From assembly GCA_022820725.1 (NCBI GenBank), contig JAJEFA010000009.1, forward strand, positions 186,001 to 250,000: 64,000 nucleotides of DNA, read 5' to 3'. Source of the DNA: Candidatus Binatia bacterium (GTDB lineage Bacteria; Desulfobacterota; Binatia; Bin18). Below the pieces are notes generated by a model. It had not been told where the DNA came from, did no database searches, and worked only from the letters and a program-made list of their open reading frames with translations. Made by a program: the position numbers and the translations under genes. The stretch's first letter is position 1, and every line of letters starts with the position of its first letter. Shown piece by piece: positions 35,463 through 43,553 of the stretch.

Positions 35463-36872
35463 ATGACCACCATGATCACCCGACAGCAAATGCTGAGATT
35501 CTTTGCTACGCTCGTTTGTGTACTCGTCCTCCTGATCAGCTTTCAGTCCGGCCATAGCCAATCCATCGACACAAGCGGCTGGCAGGTCACGCAACACGTG
35601 CTCGACAACGGCCTGACCGTCATCATACTGGAAGACCATCGTGCGCCTGTCGCCACCCTTCAGGTCTGGTACCAGGTCGGCTCGCGCAATGAGCGACCGG
35701 GCATTACGGGCATTTCCCATCTGCTTGAGCACCTCATGTTCAGGGGAACGCCGACCTACGGCAAGGGAGAATTTTCCCGTTTGATTCAGGAACGTGGGGG
35801 ACGGCATAATGCCTTCACCTCTGCCGACCAGACCGTCTATTTTGAAAGTGCGGCCGTGCAGCATCTCGACCTTTTTCTTGAACTCGAATCCGACCGGATG
35901 GCCCATGTCATGCTGGATGAGGAGGGCTTTCTGTCGGAGCAGAAAATTGTCATGGAAGAGCGCCGGCTGCGGACGGCGGATGAGCCGAGTTCCGATCTGT
36001 GGGAGCAGGTCAGTGCCGCCGCGTTTACGGCTCATCCCTATGGGTGGCCCGTGGTCGGCTGGATGCACGACCTGGAGGCGGTCACCCTTGCAGATGTCAA
36101 AGCTTATCGTCAGACCTATTACGCTCCCGGCAATGCCATCCTGGTGATCGCGGGGGACGTGACTCCGGATAGCCTCCTGCCACGCATCCACAAGACGTTT
36201 GGCCAGGTTCCGGCCGGGCCGGCAATTCCCCAGGTCACCTCGGTGGAACCGCCACAGCGGGGCGAACGGCGCGTTTTTCTCAAACGTCCGGCATCGCTAC
36301 CGCTCTATATTGCCGGCTACCACGTTCCGACCTTCGAGCACGACGAGAGTTTCGCCCTCTCCATTGCGGCAACGATTCTGGGCGGCGGTCGGAGCGCCCG
36401 CTTGCAGCGCTCGCTGGTTGAAGAGCAGCAGTTGGTCCTGAGCGCGAACGCCGGTTATGACCGGACTTCAATCGATCCCACCCTCTTTACCCTGTCCATG
36501 CGCATCGCTCCGGGGAAAACCTGGCAGGATGCGGAACAGGCCTTGTCTGAGGAGGTTGATCGGCTCAAGACTACCCTGGTGACGGAAAAAGAACTGGAAC
36601 GGGCCAAGAATCTGATTGAATCGCGTTTTACCTATGCCCAGGACTCGTTCTTTTATCGTGCGCTGCAACTCGGGCAGTACGCCGCTCTGGGCGACTGGAG
36701 CCTCATCCTCAAAGTCATTCCTGGCCTCAGGGCCGTCACTGCGGAACAGGTTCGACAGGTGGCCCAAAAGTATTTGATCGATACGAACCGGACCGTCGGT
36801 ATCCTGGAACCTGACGGCACACCCCTTCGAGAATCACCCCAGGGAGGCCCAGGACGCCGGGGGGCGCATTGA
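35463..36872 (+). CDS. M16 family zinc protease, catalytically complete subunit
   Basis: 469 residues. A signal peptide (LRFFATLVCVLVLLISFQSG) is followed by the M16 N-domain with the inverted zinc motif His86-x-x-Glu89-His90 (ISHLLEHLMF) and a distal Glu in SEQKIVMEERRLR; the second half is the substrate-clamp domain. The pair of genes here mirrors periplasmic M16B heterodimers such as the Sphingomonas pair, where one subunit has the metal and the other the Arg-Tyr pair. The start is uncertain among ATGs at 35463 and 35472. Substrates are probably peptides in the periplasm. Confidence 0.92.
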   Translation: MTTMITRQQMLRFFATLVCVLVLLISFQSGHSQSIDTSGWQVTQHVLDNGLTVIILEDHRAPVATLQVWYQVGSRNERPGITGISHLLEHLMFRGTPTYGKGEFSRLIQERGGRHNAFTSADQTVYFESAAVQHLDLFLELESDRMAHVMLDEEGFLSEQKIVMEERRLRTADEPSSDLWEQVSAAAFTAHPYGWPVVGWMHDLEAVTLADVKAYRQTYYAPGNAILVIAGDVTPDSLLPRIHKTFGQVPAGPAIPQVTSVEPPQRGERRVFLKRPASLPLYIAGYHVPTFEHDESFALSIAATILGGGRSARLQRSLVEEQQLVLSANAGYDRTSIDPTLFTLSMRIAPGKTWQDAEQALSEEVDRLKTTLVTEKELERAKNLIESRFTYAQDSFFYRALQLGQYAALGDWSLILKVIPGLRAVTAEQVRQVAQKYLIDTNRTVGILEPDGTPLRESPQGGPGRRGAH

Positions 36873-36925
36873 CCAATCCGTCCCTGTTCGCTCCGATCCG
36901 TCCTATCGCTTGAAGGAAGTACGCT

Positions 36926-38329
36926 ATGACACGACACCTTCTTATCAGCCTTATGCTCATCCTCGGTCTTGCTTCGTCTCTCTCAGCCGCACCGCTGGGA
37001 ACACGGATCGTCCTCGATAACGACACAACGCTGCTCGTTGCCGAGCGTCCCGGCTTGCCCATGGTCGTGCTGAGTATGGTTCTCAAAACGGGCGCTGCGG
37101 TTGACCCGCAGGCCAAACAGGGGCTGGCAAATCTCACCGCCGCATTACTCACGCGCGGAACCAAGAGTTATTCCGCCCAGGCTCTGGCCGAAGAACTCGA
37201 CTTCTTAGGAACATCGTTATCGGTTGATGCCGGCAACGATGCCACGACTATCAGCCTGACGACCTTGACCAAGAACCTGGACCGATCTTTTGCTCTCCTG
37301 GCCGAAGTCATCCTGTCTCCAAGCTTTCCGCAGGACGAATTCGAGCGCATCCGCAAGGAGATTGAGGGCCGTCTGCACAGCAATGAAGAAGACCCCGGCT
37401 GGGTTGCCGGCAAAGCCTTTAGGCAGCATCTCTACCCTCAGCATCCCTACGGACGGCTGATTTCAGGCCAGACAGAGACGCTGGCACGTATTACGCCTGA
37501 TGATATCAAACAGTTCCACGCCACCTACTATCGTCCGAATAACGCCATCATCGCCGTTGCCGGAGAAATCACCCAGGACCGGATCGGCTCCCTCCTCGCT
37601 TCTCATTTTGCCGACTGGAAAGCGGCAGACCTGCCCGATTTCTCGTGGCCGGACCCACCCGAACGGGAGGCCCAACGGGTCAACCTCGATAAAGAAGTCA
37701 CCCAGGCTAACATTATGATCGGCCACTCGGGCATCGCCCGTTCGCACCCTGATTATTACGCTGTTCTGATCATGAATCACATTCTCGGAGGCGGGGGGTT
37801 TGGCTCGCGGCTCATGGACCGCATCCGGGAAGAGCAAGGCTATGCCTACTCCGTCGGCAGTTATTTCTCGGCTCGCAAGCATCCAGGGCCTTTCACGGTT
37901 GCCTTACAAACCAAGAATGAGAGCGCCCAGCAGGCCATTGCTGAAACCCTGGCCGTCATTCGGCACTTCAGGCAAGAAGGGGCAACCGAAGAAGAAGTCG
38001 AGGCGGCAAAAGCCTATCTCGTGAACAGCTTTCCGCTCCGGCTCATTTCCAACTCGGATGTCGCGGGGATGCTCCCGGTGCTTGAGTTCTATGGGTTGGG
38101 ACTCGATTACCCAGACCGCTACCCGGACATTATTGGCTCAGTGACGCTTGAGCAGGTGAGAGCGGCGGCAAAGCAACACCTCCATCCGGATCAATTCCTC
38201 CAGGTCGTTGTTGCCGATCTAGAGAAGGCTGGCCTGGAACAGACCCAGACCGGCGTCGATGCGGCCAGTGGGAACACGGAACCAGCGGCAACCGAAGAGC
38301 CGAACCCTGCCGCGACCATGACGGAGTGA
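36926..38329 (+). CDS. M16 family protease-like subunit without zinc motif
   Basis: 467 residues with a signal peptide (LLISLMLILGLASSLSA). Where the partner has HxxEH this protein reads GLANLTAALLTRGTKS, so it cannot hold zinc. It keeps the C-domain segment GGGGFGSRLMDRIREEQGYA followed by YSVGSYF, which contains the Arg and Tyr that in characterised heterodimers complete the partner's active site. A Glu/Ala/Pro-rich tail ends the protein. It starts 53 bases after the active subunit, so the two form an obligate pair like mitochondrial processing peptidase. Confidence 0.92.
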   Translation: MTRHLLISLMLILGLASSLSAAPLGTRIVLDNDTTLLVAERPGLPMVVLSMVLKTGAAVDPQAKQGLANLTAALLTRGTKSYSAQALAEELDFLGTSLSVDAGNDATTISLTTLTKNLDRSFALLAEVILSPSFPQDEFERIRKEIEGRLHSNEEDPGWVAGKAFRQHLYPQHPYGRLISGQTETLARITPDDIKQFHATYYRPNNAIIAVAGEITQDRIGSLLASHFADWKAADLPDFSWPDPPEREAQRVNLDKEVTQANIMIGHSGIARSHPDYYAVLIMNHILGGGGFGSRLMDRIREEQGYAYSVGSYFSARKHPGPFTVALQTKNESAQQAIAETLAVIRHFRQEGATEEEVEAAKAYLVNSFPLRLISNSDVAGMLPVLEFYGLGLDYPDRYPDIIGSVTLEQVRAAAKQHLHPDQFLQVVVADLEKAGLEQTQTGVDAASGNTEPAATEEPNPAATMTE

Positions 38330-38359
38330 GGCGTCGCCCGACACGCGGAGCGAGCATAC

Positions 38360-39352
38360 ATGCTTCTCCCAGGTAAACTCCCTGCTGATTTTCTTAAAAC
38401 CTGTATCACCCGCGCTGGGGCGGAAGACCAGCGGGTCCTCATCGGTCCACGGTTTGGTGAAGACTGTGCCGTTCTCGATGTGGGCGAGCAGTATCTTGTG
38501 GTCAAAACCGACCCGGTGACATTCACGGCCGACGACGTGGGCTGGTACGCCGTGCATATCAATGCCAACGATGTCGCGACCATGGGAGCAAAGCCGGCCT
38601 GGTTTCAAGCCTGCCTCCTGTTTCCGCCCGATACCTCAGAGCACAGCGTCAGACAGGTCTTTGCCCAGATTGACTCCACGTGTCGGGATTTGGGTATTAG
38701 TGTCACCGGTGGACACACGGAAGTGACCGCGGCCGTGTCTCAGCCGGTCGTTGTCGGCAATATGACGGGCGTGGTCGCCAAGGACCGATTGGTGACCACA
38801 CAGGGAGTCCGGGCGGGGGACTTGGTCGTGATGACCAAGACGGCTGGTCTTGAGGGGACTGGCATTGTGTTTGCCGAGAAGCGCAAAGAACTGGCGGCTA
38901 TCCTGGCGCCCGAGCTTCAGGACGAGGCGCAGCATATCCGCACAACGTGGGGTATCTCCATAGTCAAAGAAGCCCTGTTAGCCGCCCAGCACGGCGCAAC
39001 GGCCATGCACGATCCGACAGAGGGTGGCGTGGCCATGGGCCTGTATGAGCTGACCGCTGTCAGCGATCTTGGCATGCAGATTGACCTCGACGTCATTCCC
39101 ACCCTCCCCTCCACCCGAGCTATCTGCGAGCATTTCAATATCAATCCACTCGGGTTGATTAGCTCCGGCACCCTGCTTCTGACCATTGCTGCTGATAAGT
39201 GGCCGAATCTCGAACGTATTTTCCAGTCAGCAAACATTCCTGCTCAGGTCATCGGAACCGTCACGCCGGAGGCCGGTATCCGAGCCCGGCGGAATGGTCA
39301 GCCCGCCTCCTTCGCTTATAGCGAAAGAGATGAGTTATTGAAGGTGCTTTAG
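38360..39352 (+). CDS. AIR synthase/HypE-like ATP-binding protein
   Basis: 330 residues of the PurM/SelD/HypE/ThiL superfamily: GPRFGEDCAVLDVGEQYLVV with the acidic Mg/ATP motif, TFTADDVGWYAVHINANDVA followed by TMGAKPAWF, SVTGGHTEVTAAV and the central HDPTEGGVAMGLYEL. HypE dehydrates carbamoyl-HypF cysteine for hydrogenase nickel sites, but it ends in a conserved Cys, whereas this protein ends ERDELLKVL, so it is a HypE-like relative of unknown substrate. No hyp genes are adjacent. It follows the M16 pair by 30 bases and may share the transcript. Confidence 0.87.
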   Translation: MLLPGKLPADFLKTCITRAGAEDQRVLIGPRFGEDCAVLDVGEQYLVVKTDPVTFTADDVGWYAVHINANDVATMGAKPAWFQACLLFPPDTSEHSVRQVFAQIDSTCRDLGISVTGGHTEVTAAVSQPVVVGNMTGVVAKDRLVTTQGVRAGDLVVMTKTAGLEGTGIVFAEKRKELAAILAPELQDEAQHIRTTWGISIVKEALLAAQHGATAMHDPTEGGVAMGLYELTAVSDLGMQIDLDVIPTLPSTRAICEHFNINPLGLISSGTLLLTIAADKWPNLERIFQSANIPAQVIGTVTPEAGIRARRNGQPASFAYSERDELLKVL

Positions 39353-39379
39353 AAACGAGGCACTAAAGGATCAATCCCA

Positions 39380-39637
39380 ATGCCGACAGTCTTGATGATG
39401 GCAGGGTGGCGTCTATTCTTCTACGCGAATGAGGGTAATGAACCGATCCATATCCATTGCCGGAAAGGGGAGAGAGAATGTAAATATTAGCTCGACCGTG
39501 AGCGCTTTGATCTGGAAGAAGTCTATGCCTATAATCTTTCTCCCCGGGACCGCCGAGATATCAAGAAGATCATCTTTGACCATTTCGAATACATTGAACA
39601 GCGATGGGAAGAGTCTCAACGGAGCCGTCAACCATGA
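39380..39637 (+). pseudogene. DUF4160 gene interrupted by one in-frame amber codon
   Basis: From the ATG at 39380 (AAAGGA nine bases upstream) the frame reads MPTVLMMAGWRLFFYANEGN and EPIHIHCRKGERECKY, then TAG at 39488-39490, then LDRERFDLEEVYAYNLSPRD and on to a TGA at 39635-39637. This is a complete DUF4160 protein (85 codons) except for the stop, which stands where relatives have Trp (AKYW or AKFW): a single TGG-to-TAG change. The terminal TGA overlaps the ATG of the DUF2442 gene (ATGA), its usual partner. Either a fresh nonsense mutation, a sequencing error, or suppressed readthrough. Confidence 0.85.
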
Positions 39638-39891
39638 AGCAACACCATGATGTGGCCGATGTGCATTTTGAGGGTGATGTTTTGCATGTCACCATTGATG
39701 GGCGGGCCAGGATGTTCAACATACATGAGATCTCTCAAGTCCTCCTCAATGCCCCGGAGAAGGACCGCCAGATGTTTGAGATTTCTCCTTCGGGGTATGG
39801 AATTCATTGGCCCTTACTCGACGAGGACATATCGATAGATGGACTGCTTGGCATTGTGCATACACCCTTAAAGAAACTGCGGAGTGCCTGA
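39634..39891 (+). CDS. DUF2442 family protein
   Basis: 85 residues. VADVHFEGDVLHVTIDGRAR, the ISQVLLNAPEKDRQMFEISP stretch and GYGIHWPLLDEDISIDGLLG match DUF2442, whose hallmark is the closing W-x-x-L-D-E-D-I-S/D-I-x-x-L. DUF2442 and DUF4160 genes are habitually adjacent, and the pair has been proposed as a toxin-antitoxin-like or regulatory unit without proof known to me. The start overlaps the end of the DUF4160 frame by four bases, so the amber codon upstream would also be expected to lower expression of this gene through lost coupling. Confidence 0.9.
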   Translation: MKQHHDVADVHFEGDVLHVTIDGRARMFNIHEISQVLLNAPEKDRQMFEISPSGYGIHWPLLDEDISIDGLLGIVHTPLKKLRSA

Positions 39892-39954
39892 GCAGCCTTA
39901 CCGTATAAAAATCAACAGCTCGACTCAGACAAGACTATGAACAAGGAGATACGA

Positions 39955-41010
39955 ATGGACTACGGAGTGATTTTTCTTTCCCATGTTGAGACCTATAAAG
40001 ACGTGATGATTGCCGAGGACAAGGGCTATACCCATGCCTGGTTCGGCGACTCCCAGATGGTCTGGAGCGATGTGTTCCAGTGCATGGCGCTGTGTGCGAC
40101 CCATACCAAGACGATCAAACTCGGCACCAACGTGACCAATCCCAGCTCGCGGATTGCTCCGGTGACGGCCTGTAGCTTTGGCACCCTGAATGTGCTCGCT
40201 CCGGGCCGGGTCATCATGGGCATCGGGACGGGCAATACCGCCCGGCGGACGCTCGGCATGCCGGCGGCCCGGCTGGCAGTTCTACGGGCCAATGTGGAGG
40301 TGTGTCGCGGGCTGTTGAAGGGAGACACCGTTCCGTATCAAGAGGGAGAACGCAAGCGCCAGATCAGGTTTCTCAACCCTGACGGCCAGTTCGTCAACCT
40401 GGAGAATCCCATCCCGATCCACGTGGCCGGAAGCGGCCCCAAGACGCTGGAGTTGGCCGGGGAAATCGGAGACGGCGTGATTCTCTTCGGTACGGTGGGT
40501 GACAGTCTGCTCAAATATACCCTGGACCATATTCGACGCGGAGCCGAACGTGCCGGCAAGAGCCTGGAGGACCTCTATGTCACGGTGGTGACGGCCTTCC
40601 ATTTGAGAAAACCCGAAGAGACCCTGGAAGACCTTCAGCAGGCGGTTGGCCCGCTGGTTTCTTCGGAGTGCAACATCTTCGCTCTGTCGGTGAAGGATCC
40701 CTTTCAGTTGCCGGGAGACATCCGCGATGACCTCATGGCTTTTAAGGATGCCTATCGCACCCCGGACGCCCCGATCGAGACCCGTCATCTGGACCTCTAC
40801 ACGGACTATTGCGCTGCGTTTAAGCCGGAACACGCACCGCTGGTCACCGAAAAGATGATCAAGGAAACCACCCTGACCGGCACACCTGAGGAGCTTCAGG
40901 AACGGGTACGAAAAATGAAGGAGTTGGGCATCAGCCAGGTCTGCATAACCGGCGGAGAGGAAGAGATGACCGACTTCGCCACCCACGTCATACAGCAGGT
41001 TGAGGGATAG
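39955..41010 (+). CDS. Luciferase-like (LLM) flavin-dependent oxidoreductase
   Basis: 351 residues: MDYGVIFLSHVETYKDVMIA, YTHAWFGDSQMVWSDVFQC, TIKLGTNVTNPSSRIAPVTA, GRVIMGIGTGNTARRTLGMP and a LTGTPEELQERVRKMKELGI terminal element. It fits the F420-dependent subgroup of the LLM family. The ATG at 39955 has AAGGAG at 39943-39948 and is preferred over an ATG 18 bases earlier, which has none. It is the third LLM gene and single in its direction, convergent with HMG-CoA lyase. Confidence 0.92.
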   Translation: MDYGVIFLSHVETYKDVMIAEDKGYTHAWFGDSQMVWSDVFQCMALCATHTKTIKLGTNVTNPSSRIAPVTACSFGTLNVLAPGRVIMGIGTGNTARRTLGMPAARLAVLRANVEVCRGLLKGDTVPYQEGERKRQIRFLNPDGQFVNLENPIPIHVAGSGPKTLELAGEIGDGVILFGTVGDSLLKYTLDHIRRGAERAGKSLEDLYVTVVTAFHLRKPEETLEDLQQAVGPLVSSECNIFALSVKDPFQLPGDIRDDLMAFKDAYRTPDAPIETRHLDLYTDYCAAFKPEHAPLVTEKMIKETTLTGTPEELQERVRKMKELGISQVCITGGEEEMTDFATHVIQQVEG

Positions 41011-41048
41011 ACAGGAGGGGTGTGGTCTGACTCAATCACATGCCCTCC

Positions 41049-41067
41049 AATTTCTCAGAGAGAAATT
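41049..41067. terminator. Hairpin between convergent genes
   Basis: AATTTCTC (41049-41056) and GAGAAATT (41060-41067) flank a three-base loop in the 79-base gap between two convergent genes. Short A/T flanks on both sides would let it act in both directions, but T-runs are short. Confidence 0.5.
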
Positions 41068-41089
41068 TCTGAACCTGACAGGGGACTCG

Positions 41090-42040
41090 CTAGGCCGGAG
41101 CCTGCGGCTCATGGGCGACCTTCTCAAAATAGGTCATATTGGGATTGGTCATGGCCTCGCCCAGCTTTGAATCAAGCCGGTGGTTCATCGCCTCCGTTGC
41201 CCATTTGCCTATAGCGACAGCCTGGTCGAGGTCCACTCCGGTCTCAATCCCAAGACCGTTCAGCATATAGACCAACTCTTCCGAGGACAGATTGCCCGTT
41301 GCGCCCGGAGCGTTCGGGCACCCGCCCAGCCCGCCGCAGGCACTCTCAAGAATGGACACGCCCATTTCCATGGCGGCGTAGCAGTTGGCCAGGGCCATAC
41401 CGCAGGTGTTGTGAAAATGCGCGGTTAAGACAGAGGCGGGAACACCCTGGTCTTCACATGCCTGGATAATGGCTTTGATCGACCGCGGCGTGCCCACTCC
41501 AATGCTGTCGCCCAGGGCGATTTCGTAGCAGCCCATGGCATGGAATCTTTTGACCAGCCTGCCGACTGCTTGAGGATCGACATCACCTTCATACGGACAG
41601 CCGGCAACGCAAGAGACCGCGCCGCGCACTTTGACATTATGTTCTTTTGCCGCGGCAACAACCGGCTCAAAACGTCCGAAGCTTTCTTCAATCGAGCAGT
41701 TGATATTGGCCTGGCTGAACTGTTCAGTGGCCGCACCAAAGATCGTAATGACGTTCACCCCGGCTTTGAGTGCGTCGTTAAAGCCCCGCATATTCGGCAC
41801 AAGCGCGCTATATTCCACCCCCGGTTTGGGCACGATCTGTTGGGCAACCTGATCCGAGCCCTGCATGGCCGGAATGACCTTGGGGCTCACGAACTCTCCC
41901 ACCTCAATAGCGGGAAACCCGGCCGCAGAGAGCCGGTTGACCAACTCAATACGAAAGTCCACCGGGATCAAATGCTTGAAGCCTTCCAAGCCATCTCTGG
42001 CGGTCAGATCGACGATTTTGACTTTGCTGGGGAGTGTCAT
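41090..42040 (-). CDS. Hydroxymethylglutaryl-CoA lyase
   Basis: 316 residues of the DRE-TIM metallolyase family. Motifs: VKIVDLTARDGLEGFKHLIP (metal-binding Asp and Arg-Asp), AVSCVAGCPYEGDVDPQAVG, LTAHFHNTCGMALANCYAAM (metal histidines) and the HMGL active-site loop SACGGLGGCPNAPGATGNLS with its Cys. It splits HMG-CoA into acetyl-CoA and acetoacetate in leucine breakdown; some relatives act on other methylglutaryl- or citramalyl-CoA esters. I start at 42040, eight codons after a longer alternative, after GGGAGGC-like sequence. Single gene. Confidence 0.93.
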   Translation of the reverse strand: MTLPSKVKIVDLTARDGLEGFKHLIPVDFRIELVNRLSAAGFPAIEVGEFVSPKVIPAMQGSDQVAQQIVPKPGVEYSALVPNMRGFNDALKAGVNVITIFGAATEQFSQANINCSIEESFGRFEPVVAAAKEHNVKVRGAVSCVAGCPYEGDVDPQAVGRLVKRFHAMGCYEIALGDSIGVGTPRSIKAIIQACEDQGVPASVLTAHFHNTCGMALANCYAAMEMGVSILESACGGLGGCPNAPGATGNLSSEELVYMLNGLGIETGVDLDQAVAIGKWATEAMNHRLDSKLGEAMTNPNMTYFEKVAHEPQAPA

Positions 42041-42065
42041 GGATTTGCCTCCATCCCTTCTCAAC

Positions 42066-42096
42066 TTGACAAAGCGTACCGCATTTCGTACGCTTT
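42066..42096 (+). promoter_or_regulatory. Promoter and operator of yefM-yoeB
   Basis: TTGACA at 42066-42071 is a perfect -35; the best -10 at 17 bases is weak (TACGCT, 42089-42094). Over it lies an inverted repeat with nine-base arms, AAAGCGTAC (42071-42079) and GTACGCTTT (42088-42096). The GTAC core is the same as in the TGTACA elements bound by E. coli YefM, so self-repression by YefM is likely. Confidence 0.6.
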
Positions 42097-42128
42097 AGAA
42101 AATACAGACTGCCATCGGGGATACCATT

Positions 42129-42371
42129 ATGGAGAGCAGAACCGCAAGTGAGGCACGAGCAAATCTCTATCGGCTCATTGACGCAACAGCGCATTCTCAC
42201 GAACCAATTCTCATCACGAGCAAACGGAACAATGCGGTGCTCCTTTCCGAAGAAGATTGGTCTGCAGTACAAGAGACCTTATTTCTGCTTTCAATTCCGG
42301 GCATGCGTGAGTCGCTTCGTGAAGGAATAGCGACCCCTCTTGAAGAATGTGACGAGGAGTTGGACTGGTGA
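42129..42371 (+). CDS. yefM: YefM/Phd-family antitoxin
   Basis: 80 residues. The N-terminal half SEARANLYRLIDATAHSHEP followed by ILITSKRNNAVLLSEEDWSA is the Phd/YefM DNA-binding fold; the acidic tail (ATPLEECDEELDW) is the toxin-binding part. It pairs with the YoeB toxin gene, whose GTG overlaps this stop (GTGA). Binding to the GTAC-centred inverted repeat upstream would give autoregulation. Its normal length and coupling support an intact module. Confidence 0.95.
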   Translation: MESRTASEARANLYRLIDATAHSHEPILITSKRNNAVLLSEEDWSAVQETLFLLSIPGMRESLREGIATPLEECDEELDW

Positions 42372-42631
42372 GTTGGAAGCTGGTCTATACGAAACAAGCA
42401 TTAAAAGATGCCAAAAGAATCGCTGCCAGTGGATTAAAGAACAAAGTCCAGCCACTTCTGGCTCTTCTCGAAAAAGATCCGTTAAGAACCCCTCCCCCGT
42501 TTGAAAAACTTGTCGGTGATCTCGCCGGGCTCTACTCACGGAGAATCAATATCCAACACCGCATTGTCTACCAAGTTTACCGCAGAGAGAAAGTTGTCAA
42601 AATTATTCGGATGTGGACGCATTATGAGTAA
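42368..42631 (+). CDS. yoeB: YoeB/Txe-family mRNA interferase toxin
   Basis: 87 residues. WKLVYTKQALKDAKRIAASG starts the RelE-like fold; FEKLVGDLAGLYSRRINIQH contains the conserved region before the catalytic residues; RIVYQVYRREKVVKIIRMWTHYE ends with the C-terminal His-Tyr needed for RNA cleavage. The start is a GTG overlapping the antitoxin stop. YoeB cuts mRNA at the ribosomal A site when YefM is degraded, for example by Lon, which is encoded 12 kb away. It is convergent with lipA across 16 bases. Confidence 0.96.
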   Translation: MSWKLVYTKQALKDAKRIAASGLKNKVQPLLALLEKDPLRTPPPFEKLVGDLAGLYSRRINIQHRIVYQVYRREKVVKIIRMWTHYE

Positions 42632-42647
42632 AGGCGCTCGTCGTTTC

Positions 42648-43553
42648 TTACTCAACGTGTTTCCAGGCGTGGTAGGAACTGCGCACCAGCGGGCCGGATT
42701 CGACGTGACGGAAGCCGAGACTCAGGGCCTCTTCCTTTAGGGCTTTGAACTCATCAGGATGGACGTAGCGTTCAACCGGGAGCTGCTCTTTCGACGGTTG
42801 GAGATACTGGCCGAGCGTCAGAATATCGCACTCCACCGCGCGCAGGTCGCCAAAGACGGTCAGGAGTTCTTCATAGGTCTCGCCAAGACCGAGCATGATG
42901 CCGGTCTTGGTTTTCAGATTCGAGCGGACGGCTTTGGCTTTCTCCAGGACACGGAGGGAGCGCTCGTACTTCGCTCCTGGGCGCACCCGCTTATACAGAC
43001 GCGGCACACTCTCGGTATTGTGATTGAAAATTTCGACCGGCGATTCGGCAACGGTAACAACAGCACTTTCGTTCCCCTGAAAATCGGGGGTCAGCACCTC
43101 GATCGTACAGTCCGGATTCAGGTGTTTGATCGCGTGTACGGTCTCGGCAAAATGTCGGGCTCCACCGTCCGGCAGGTCATCCCGGTTAACCGACGTGACG
43201 ACAATATGTGAGAGGTTCATTTTCAGGGCCGCCTCAGCCACGCGACGGGGTTCTCCGGGGTCGAGGGCCACCATGCGACCGTGATTGACGGCACAGAAGC
43301 GGCAGTTCCGGGTGCACACATCGCCCATGAGCATGAACGTCGCCGTCCCATGTCCCCAGCATTCACCGATATTGGGACACTGGGCTTCCTGGCAAACGGT
43401 ATTGAGCTTGAACGTCGAGACGATGGCCCTGGTCTGCGTATAGCCTGGGCCGGCGGGCATGCGGACTTTAATCCAGTCCGGGTGACGACGCTTTACGGGA
43501 CGGTTGCCAGATGTTCCGGCTTGAGAACGGGTGTCTGCAAGCTCGTGTTCCAT
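42648..43553 (-). CDS. lipA: Lipoyl synthase
   Basis: 301 residues. Two iron-sulfur sites are explicit: Cys54-x4-Cys59-x5-Cys65 (VCQEAQCPNIGEC) and the radical-SAM Cys80-x3-Cys84-x2-Cys87 (VCTRNCRFCAV). The C-terminal Arg-Ser-Ser-Tyr (LVRSSYHAWKH) is also conserved. It inserts two sulfurs into protein-bound octanoyl chains. The start at 43553 lies 61 bases inside the end of lipB; no later Met leaves the needed PDWIKVRMPAG element whole, so the overlap seems genuine. Confidence 0.97.
   Translation of the reverse strand: MEHELADTRSQAGTSGNRPVKRRHPDWIKVRMPAGPGYTQTRAIVSTFKLNTVCQEAQCPNIGECWGHGTATFMLMGDVCTRNCRFCAVNHGRMVALDPGEPRRVAEAALKMNLSHIVVTSVNRDDLPDGGARHFAETVHAIKHLNPDCTIEVLTPDFQGNESAVVTVAESPVEIFNHNTESVPRLYKRVRPGAKYERSLRVLEKAKAVRSNLKTKTGIMLGLGETYEELLTVFGDLRAVECDILTLGQYLQPSKEQLPVERYVHPDEFKALKEEALSLGFRHVESGPLVRSSYHAWKHVE

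Noticed and set aside
39488..39490. TAG in DUF4160 as pyrrolysine codon
   Set aside because: The position is Trp in relatives and one base change explains it; no pyl genes or methylamine methyltransferase are seen.
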